This document shows positions 5,212 to 9,477 of a stretch of DNA of 9,477 nucleotides, in pieces. How positions within the stretch are numbered: the first letter of the stretch is position 1; every line of letters begins with the position of its first letter. The notes below the pieces were generated by a model. The model did no database searches, was not told the DNA's origin, and saw nothing but the letters and a program-made list of their open reading frames with translations. Made by a program: the position numbers and the translations under genes. Origin of the DNA: JAKAXG01 sp035702985 (GTDB taxonomy: Bacteria > Actinomycetota > Acidimicrobiia > Acidimicrobiales > Palsa-688); assembly GCA_035702985.1 (NCBI GenBank), contig DASSZD010000033.1:1-9477 (forward strand). Direction: 5' to 3'.

Positions 5212-7133
5212 CCGGCCCCGAGCAGCCGTCGCTGCGCCTCCGGCTGGCCATCCTCATCGTGGTGGTGGCGTGCCTGTTCGGCGCCCTGTTCGCCCGGCTG
5301 TGGTTCCTGCAGGTGATCAACGCCCCCAAGGCGCAGGCCGTGGCCGCCGACAACGGGGTGAGGCTGATCTACGTCCAGGCGCCGCGCGGCCGGATCCTGG
5401 ACCGCAACGGGAACGTGCTGGTCGGCAACGTCAACGAGCCGGTCATCGAGGTGGACCGCCAGCAGGCCACCCAGGCGCCGGACATGGTGGCCCGCCTGGC
5501 CCCCCTGCTGGGCATGACCGACAAGCAGCTGCGACAGGCCATCAACAACCTGCAGTACAGCCCCTACGCCCCGGTCCCGGTCATGCCCGACGCCACCCCG
5601 CAGCAGATCCTCTACATCCAGGAGAACCAGGATCTCTTCCCCGGGGTCAGGGCCACGTCCATGTCGGTGCGCACCTACAGCCCCATGGGCAAGGCCGCCG
5701 CCAACATCGTCGGCTACGTGGGCCAGATCAACTCGGCGGAGCTGGCCAAGCTCAAGGGCCAGGGCTACCAGGCGGGCGACCAGATCGGCCTGGCCGGCAT
5801 CGAGGCGACCTACGAGAAGTACCTGCGGGGCTCCCCCGGGGTGGAGCGGGTCCAGGTCGACTCGAGCGGGCGGGTGCTCGACACCCTCGGCACCACCCAG
5901 CCCAGCCCCGGCCACGACCTCAAGCTGACCATCGACGGGAACCTGCAGGTGGTGGCCCAGCAGGCGCTGGCCCAGGGGCTGGCCGCAGCCCGCCACACCT
6001 TCGACACCGTGACCCGCCGCGACTTCCAGGCCCCGGCCGGCTCGGCGGTGGTGGAGGACCCCAACACGGGCCAGATCCTGGCCCTGGCCACCGACCCGAC
6101 CTACGACCCGGAGCAGTTCGTCGGGGGCATCAGCGACGCCAACTACAAGAACCTCCTCAACAACCCCTCCGACCCGCTGCTGGACCGGAGCATCCAGGGC
6201 CAGTACGCCCCCGGGTCGACGTTCAAGCTGGTCACCGGCACCGCCGGGCTCAAGTACGGGCTCATCACCCCCTACAGCATCTTCGACGACACCGGCCGGC
6301 TCCAGATCGGCACCTTCCCGGCCCACAACGACAACTTCGAGGCCTACGGCCCCATCGACCTGGCCCAGGCCATCACCGTGTCGAGCGACCTGTATTTCAA
6401 CAGCGTGGGCCTGAAGCTCTGGTACGGGCGCAACCAGTACGGCGATGAGGCCCTGCAGAACGTGGCCAGGGAGTACGGCTTCGGATCCCCGAGCGGACTG
6501 GCCCTGCCCAACGAGGCGCCGGGGAAGGTGCCGACCCCGGCGTCATACCTGAAGGACCACCAGCAGCACCCGAACATCTTCACCGAGTCCCAGTGGTACC
6601 CGGGCAACAGCGACCAGCTGGCCATCGGCCAGGACGAGCTGCTGGTCACCCCGCTCCAGCTGGCCAACGCCTACGCCACCTTCGCCAACGGGGGCACCCG
6701 CTACGTGCCCCAGCTGGTCCAGGACGCCCAGACCGCCGCCGGCCAGGTGACCACCGCCTTCGCCCCCAAGCCGGTCACCAACATCGGTCTCCAACCGGAG
6801 TGGCGCTCCGCCCTGCTGGCCGGTTTCGAGGGAGTGGTCAACAACCCCAAGGGCACCGCCTACAACGTGTTCGCCGGCACCCCGCTGGCCGGCGTGGGGA
6901 TAGCCGGCAAGACCGGTACCGCCCAGGTGAACGCCCCCCGGCAGGCCACCTCGGTGTTCACCTCGTTCGCCCCGGTCAGCCACCCGCAGTACGTGGTGGA
7001 CGCCTTCATGGAGGACTCCGGGTACGGCTCGGCGGTGGCCGCCCCGGTGGTGCGGGAGATCTACGACGCCCTGTTCCATTTCCCGCCGCAGCCGGTGTCG
7101 TACACGTCGGGCGGCTCGGGCGGCCAGAACTGA
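5208..7133 (+). CDS. mrdA: Penicillin-binding protein 2 (class B, elongation-specific DD-transpeptidase)
   Basis: PBP2 cross-links peptidoglycan made by its partner RodA; it is a membrane-anchored extracytoplasmic DD-transpeptidase inhibited by beta-lactams. The 641-residue product has a membrane anchor at about 11-36, then the pedestal/dimerisation domain, starting with the family box APRGRILDRNG (58-68) and including GLAGIEATYE (194-203) and LTIDGNLQ (240-247). The transpeptidase domain has the active-site GSTFK (Ser337, Lys340), SSD (392-394, a common PBP2 version of SxN) and GKTGTA (Lys568-Thr569-Gly570). All catalytic motifs are intact. The frame is open back to 5049, but the GTG at 5208 is preferred because it overlaps the mreD stop (GTGA) and puts the anchor next to a short hydrophilic N-terminus. 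A longer start would add about 53 mostly charged residues read from within mreD. The Ser/Gly-rich C-terminus ends 40 bases before rodA. Confidence 0.96.
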   Translation: MTGPEQPSLRLRLAILIVVVACLFGALFARLWFLQVINAPKAQAVAADNGVRLIYVQAPRGRILDRNGNVLVGNVNEPVIEVDRQQATQAPDMVARLAPLLGMTDKQLRQAINNLQYSPYAPVPVMPDATPQQILYIQENQDLFPGVRATSMSVRTYSPMGKAAANIVGYVGQINSAELAKLKGQGYQAGDQIGLAGIEATYEKYLRGSPGVERVQVDSSGRVLDTLGTTQPSPGHDLKLTIDGNLQVVAQQALAQGLAAARHTFDTVTRRDFQAPAGSAVVEDPNTGQILALATDPTYDPEQFVGGISDANYKNLLNNPSDPLLDRSIQGQYAPGSTFKLVTGTAGLKYGLITPYSIFDDTGRLQIGTFPAHNDNFEAYGPIDLAQAITVSSDLYFNSVGLKLWYGRNQYGDEALQNVAREYGFGSPSGLALPNEAPGKVPTPASYLKDHQQHPNIFTESQWYPGNSDQLAIGQDELLVTPLQLANAYATFANGGTRYVPQLVQDAQTAAGQVTTAFAPKPVTNIGLQPEWRSALLAGFEGVVNNPKGTAYNVFAGTPLAGVGIAGKTGTAQVNAPRQATSVFTSFAPVSHPQYVVDAFMEDSGYGSAVAAPVVREIYDALFHFPPQPVSYTSGGSGGQN

Positions 7134-7174
7134 TGACCGGACTGGGCCGGCCGGACCTGGTAGGTAGGAGCTGA
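7133..7174 (+). other. 13-codon ORF bridging mrdA and rodA (possible coupling leader)
   Basis: ATG at 7133 overlaps the mrdA stop (TGATG, 7131-7135), and the frame reads MTGLGRPDLVGRS before a TGA at 7172-7174 that shares its last base with the rodA ATG, again TGATG. Both junctions are classic re-initiation arrangements. The ORF also carries the AGGAG ahead of rodA. No protein function is suggested; it may be accidental. It is listed because it fills almost the whole intergenic gap. Confidence 0.25.
7162..7170 (+). promoter_or_regulatory. Ribosome binding region of rodA
   Basis: Two purine-rich sites precede the rodA ATG at 7174: AGGT (7162-7165, eight bases away) and AGGAG (7166-7170, only three bases away). 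The stronger match is too close for ideal spacing, so the first may be the one used, or translation may arrive by re-initiation from the short upstream ORF. Confidence 0.45.
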
Positions 7175-8355
7175 TGCTCAAGTCGGACCTGCCCGCCCCG
7201 GGGGCCTCGGCCCGGCGCCAGCCCCGCATGCCGGGCATATGGCGCCACTTCGACGTGGTCCTGGTGCTGGCCGCCGTGCTGATCGGCGCCTTCGGGTGCG
7301 TCATGGTGTACAGCGCCACCAGGGACCAGCTGCAGGCCGCCGGGGTCAGCCCCACCTACTTCTTGAAGAAGCAGGCCATCTTCATGGTCATCGGCCTGGT
7401 GGTGATGGTGGCGGTGGCGGCCATCGACTACCGCAGGTGGCGGGACTGGGCCGTCCTCATCTACGGCTTCTGCATCCTCATGCTGGTCGCCGTGTACGTG
7501 GTGGGCCACAAGAGCAAGGGGGCCCAGGCCTGGTTCCAGTTCGGCAGCTACCAGATGGAGCCGTCCGAGTTCGCCAAGATCGGCCTCATCATCGCCCTGG
7601 CGGCGTACTGCGCCGCCGCCCGGGGCCGGCTGTCGGGGAAGTCGCTGGCGGTGGTGCTGGTGCTGTCGGGCGTCCCGTTCGTGCTCATCTACAAGCAGCC
7701 GGACCTGGGCAGCGCCCTGGTGCTGGCCGCCGTGCTGGTGGCCGTCCTGCTGATCGGCGGGGCGTCGGGCCGCCATCTCGGCCTCCTCGGCCTGCTGGTG
7801 GTGGTCATCGCCGTGGCCGTGGTGCACTTCGGGGTGCTCAAGGCCTACCAGCAGGCCCGGCTGACATCGTTCATCAACGCCCCCGACCAGCCCAACCTGG
7901 CCCTGCTGCGCACCCAGGCCGGGGCGACCGAGTACAACGTGGCCGAGTCGAAGATCGCGGTCAGCAACGGCGGCATCACCGGCCAGGGGCTGTTCAAGGG
8001 CACCCAGACCAACCTCTCGTACGTGCCCGAGCAGCGCACCGACTTCATATTCACCGCGGTGGGCGAGCAGCTGGGCCTGGCCGGTTCGGCGGTGCTGCTG
8101 CTGCTGTTCCTGCTGGTGGTGTGGCGGACCTGGGGCGCCGCCCGGCTGGCCCGGGACTCGTTCGGGACCCTGGTGTGCGTCGGGGTGCTGGCCATGATCA
8201 TGTTCCAGGTGTTCGAGAACATCGGGATGGCATTGGGGATAATGCCGGTGGCTGGAATCCCGCTGCCGCTGATGAGCTACGGCGGCTCCGCCGTCCTGGC
8301 CACCTTCGCCGGCCTGGGGCTGGTCCTGAGCGTCCGGATGCGCCGGTTCACCTGA
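7174..8355 (+). CDS. rodA: Peptidoglycan glycosyltransferase RodA (SEDS family)
   Basis: RodA is the SEDS-family membrane enzyme that polymerises lipid II into glycan strands during cell elongation, working as a complex with PBP2. The product is 393 residues with about ten membrane helices, the first near 27-48 and the last near 362-386. Conserved features are YSATR (46-50), FQFGSYQMEPSEFAK (121-135), YKQPDLGSAL (173-182), and the long extracytoplasmic loop with ESKIAVSNGGITGQG (258-272). That loop also has PEQRTDFIF (285-293), whose Asp290 corresponds to the catalytic Asp of E. coli and Thermus RodA. GIPLPLMSYGGS (361-372) is the usual C-terminal signature. Adjacency to the PBP2 gene and the mre genes favours RodA over its paralogues FtsW or SpoVE. 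The ATG at 7174 gives a basic 26-residue cytoplasmic N-terminus; Met19 is an alternative start with no obvious advantage. Confidence 0.95.
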   Translation: MLKSDLPAPGASARRQPRMPGIWRHFDVVLVLAAVLIGAFGCVMVYSATRDQLQAAGVSPTYFLKKQAIFMVIGLVVMVAVAAIDYRRWRDWAVLIYGFCILMLVAVYVVGHKSKGAQAWFQFGSYQMEPSEFAKIGLIIALAAYCAAARGRLSGKSLAVVLVLSGVPFVLIYKQPDLGSALVLAAVLVAVLLIGGASGRHLGLLGLLVVVIAVAVVHFGVLKAYQQARLTSFINAPDQPNLALLRTQAGATEYNVAESKIAVSNGGITGQGLFKGTQTNLSYVPEQRTDFIFTAVGEQLGLAGSAVLLLLFLLVVWRTWGAARLARDSFGTLVCVGVLAMIMFQVFENIGMALGIMPVAGIPLPLMSYGGSAVLATFAGLGLVLSVRMRRFT

Positions 8356-8365
8356 CCGTCGGTGC

Positions 8366-8388
8366 GGACCGGTCCCGGCCGGGCGCCC
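8366..8388. other. Cluster of GC palindromes after rodA
   Basis: Three short perfect palindromes overlap in series: GGACCGGTCC (8366-8375), CCCGGCCGGG (8374-8383) and GGGCGCCC (8381-8388). They lie 10 bases after the rodA stop and 10 bases before the TAGACT box of the next gene. They could fold as alternative RNA stems or act as an operator or a weak terminator. There is no T-run, so a standard intrinsic terminator is not supported, and short GC palindromes are frequent in such DNA. Confidence 0.3.
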
Positions 8389-8397
8389 ACCCCCGTC

Positions 8398-8403
8398 TAG
8401 ACT
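8398..8403 (+). promoter_or_regulatory. Candidate -10 box of the radical SAM gene
   Basis: TAGACT fits TANNNT and ends ten bases before the ATG at 8414, a spacing expected for a leaderless transcript. The AAGGGA next to the ATG is only one base away and cannot act as a normal ribosome site. No -35 hexamer is recognisable. If real, this gene has its own promoter in addition to any read-through from rodA. Confidence 0.4.
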
Positions 8404-8413
8404 GGCAAGGGAC

Positions 8414-9477
8414 ATGACGTCCCTCTGGCCCCAGATCGAACCGCTCCTGGCCCGGGTTTCCAAGCCGGCGCGCTACATCGGGTGCGAGGACGGGGCGGTG
8501 GCCCCCGGTCCCCTGACCGGCCGGGTGGGGTGGCTGCTCATGTACCCCGACGCCTACGAGGTGGGCCTGCCCAACCAGGGGCTGCAGATCCTCTACGAGA
8601 TCCTCAACGAGCGCGACGACGCCCGGGCCGAGCGCTCCTACGCCCCGTGGGGGGACATGGAGCAGGAGTTGCGCCGGCGGGGGCTGCCGCTGTTCTCGGT
8701 CGACAGTCACGAACCGGCCGGCCGCTTCGACGTCCTGGCGTTCAACCTGTCGGCGGAGCTGGTCTACACCAACCTGCTCAACATGGTGGACCTGGCCGGG
8801 GTGCCGGTCCGCTCGGCCGAGCGCGGCCCGGAGCACCCCATCGTGGTGGCCGGCGGCCACTGCACCTTCAACCCCGAACCGGTCGCCGACTTCGTGGACG
8901 CCTTCGTCATCGGCGACGGCGAAGAGGTGGTGGGGGAGATCACCGACGCGGTGCGGGAATGGAAGGCCGGGGGGCGGACCCCGGGCTCCCGCCAGCGCCT
9001 CCTGCGGGACCTGGCCGGTATCGCCGGGGTGTACGTCCCGTCCTGCTACCAGGTCGAATACGAAGGTCCCGACATCAAGGCCATCACCCCGCTCCACCCC
9101 GAGGTGCCCGACCGGGTGGAGAAGCGGACCATCGCCGACCTGGCGTCGTGGCCCTACCCCCGCCACCAGCTGGTGCCCATGACCGAGGTGGTGCACGACC
9201 GGCTCAACGTGGAGATCTTCCGGGGCTGCACCCGGGGATGCCGGTTCTGCCAGGCCGGGATGATCACCCGGCCGGTGCGGGAGCGCCCGGCGGCCCAGGT
9301 GCTCCAGATGGCGTCGGAGGGCCTGGCCCGCACCGGCTACGACGAGGTCAGCCTGACGTCGCTGTCGAGCGCCGACTTCTCCGGGATCAACTCCACCGTC
9401 AGCGGCATCATCGACGACCCGGCCTGCCGGGGTCAGGTGTCGGTGAGCCTGCCCAGCCTGCGGGTGGACGCCTTCAC
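8414..9477 (+). CDS. TIGR03960-type radical SAM protein with B12-binding-like N-terminal domain (3' truncated by window)
   Basis: The frame is open from ATG 8414 to the window end, giving 354 visible residues of a protein usually 600 or more long. The N-terminal half resembles the cobalamin-binding-like domain of this family: KPARYIG (17-23), YPDAYEVGLPNQGLQILYE (44-62), and a GGHCTFNPEP segment followed by FVIGDGEE. Around residue 270 the radical SAM core begins, with the iron-sulphur motif CTRGCRFC (Cys272, Cys276, Cys279; CX3CX2C), preceded by VEIFRGC and followed by QAGMITRPVRERP, then SLTSLSSADFSG. The family has no established reaction. In many bacteria it is fused to or followed by a DUF2344/TIGR03936 domain and lies near the RNase E/G, rplU and rpmA genes, so those are expected just downstream, though they are not visible here. 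The ATG start gives a normal N-terminus. It is confidently a radical SAM protein and fairly confidently TIGR03960. Confidence 0.9.
   Translation, partial: MTSLWPQIEPLLARVSKPARYIGCEDGAVAPGPLTGRVGWLLMYPDAYEVGLPNQGLQILYEILNERDDARAERSYAPWGDMEQELRRRGLPLFSVDSHEPAGRFDVLAFNLSAELVYTNLLNMVDLAGVPVRSAERGPEHPIVVAGGHCTFNPEPVADFVDAFVIGDGEEVVGEITDAVREWKAGGRTPGSRQRLLRDLAGIAGVYVPSCYQVEYEGPDIKAITPLHPEVPDRVEKRTIADLASWPYPRHQLVPMTEVVHDRLNVEIFRGCTRGCRFCQAGMITRPVRERPAAQVLQMASEGLARTGYDEVSLTSLSSADFSGINSTVSGIIDDPACRGQVSVSLPSLRVDAF

Noticed and set aside
6381..6389. PBP2 SSD in place of SxN as a damaged active site
   Set aside because: SSD is, to my knowledge, a usual form of this motif in elongation-type PBP2 proteins, and the SxxK and KTG motifs are intact.
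1..9477. A new defence, mobile or biosynthetic system
   Set aside because: All nine genes belong to known core families in a familiar order on one strand. There are no integrase, transposase, repeat array, toxin-antitoxin pair or composition shift to suggest an inserted system.

Overview
The window reads as one strand of a chromosome from a high-GC (about 70% by eye) bacterium, most likely an actinobacterium (Actinomycetota). Three things suggest this: strong G/C preference at third codon positions, frequent GTG/TTG starts, and the gene order clpX / folC / ndk / mreB / mreC / mreD / mrdA / rodA, which closely resembles the Streptomyces arrangement as I remember it. Class level cannot be settled from the sequence; an Acidimicrobiia-like lineage is only a guess. 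All nine genes are on the + strand, and there are no tRNA or rRNA genes, mobile elements or CRISPR arrays that I can see.

Layout. Bases 2-709 hold the C-terminal part of ClpX, the unfoldase of the ClpXP protease. After 10 bases comes folC (720-2087, TTG start), then a 63-base gap with a probable promoter and ndk (2151-2564, probably leaderless). A 178-base gap (2565-2742), the longest in the window, carries candidate promoters and a G-tract element ahead of the cell-elongation (elongasome) genes: mreB (2743-3783), mreC (3803-4642), mreD (4639-5211), mrdA/PBP2 (5208-7133) and rodA (7174-8355). mreC/mreD and mreD/mrdA overlap by four bases. mrdA and rodA are separated by 40 bases that contain a 13-codon ORF sharing bases with both neighbours. 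After a further 58 bases a radical SAM protein of the TIGR03960 type begins at 8414 and runs off the window end.

How the genes work together. MreB filaments, MreC and MreD organise the membrane complex in which RodA polymerises glycan strands from lipid II and PBP2 cross-links them, giving sidewall growth (or spore-wall growth in some actinobacteria). FolC (folate polyglutamylation) and Ndk (NTP balancing) are housekeeping metabolism. The radical SAM gene has no settled function.

Assessment. This is a conserved core region, and I found no undescribed multi-gene system in it. The points worth a second look are small: a Lys in place of the usual His in a conserved FolC motif, TAGNCT -10-like boxes close to starts that lack a usable Shine-Dalgarno site, a possible G-quadruplex inside the presumed mreB promoter, and the mini-ORF linking mrdA to rodA.
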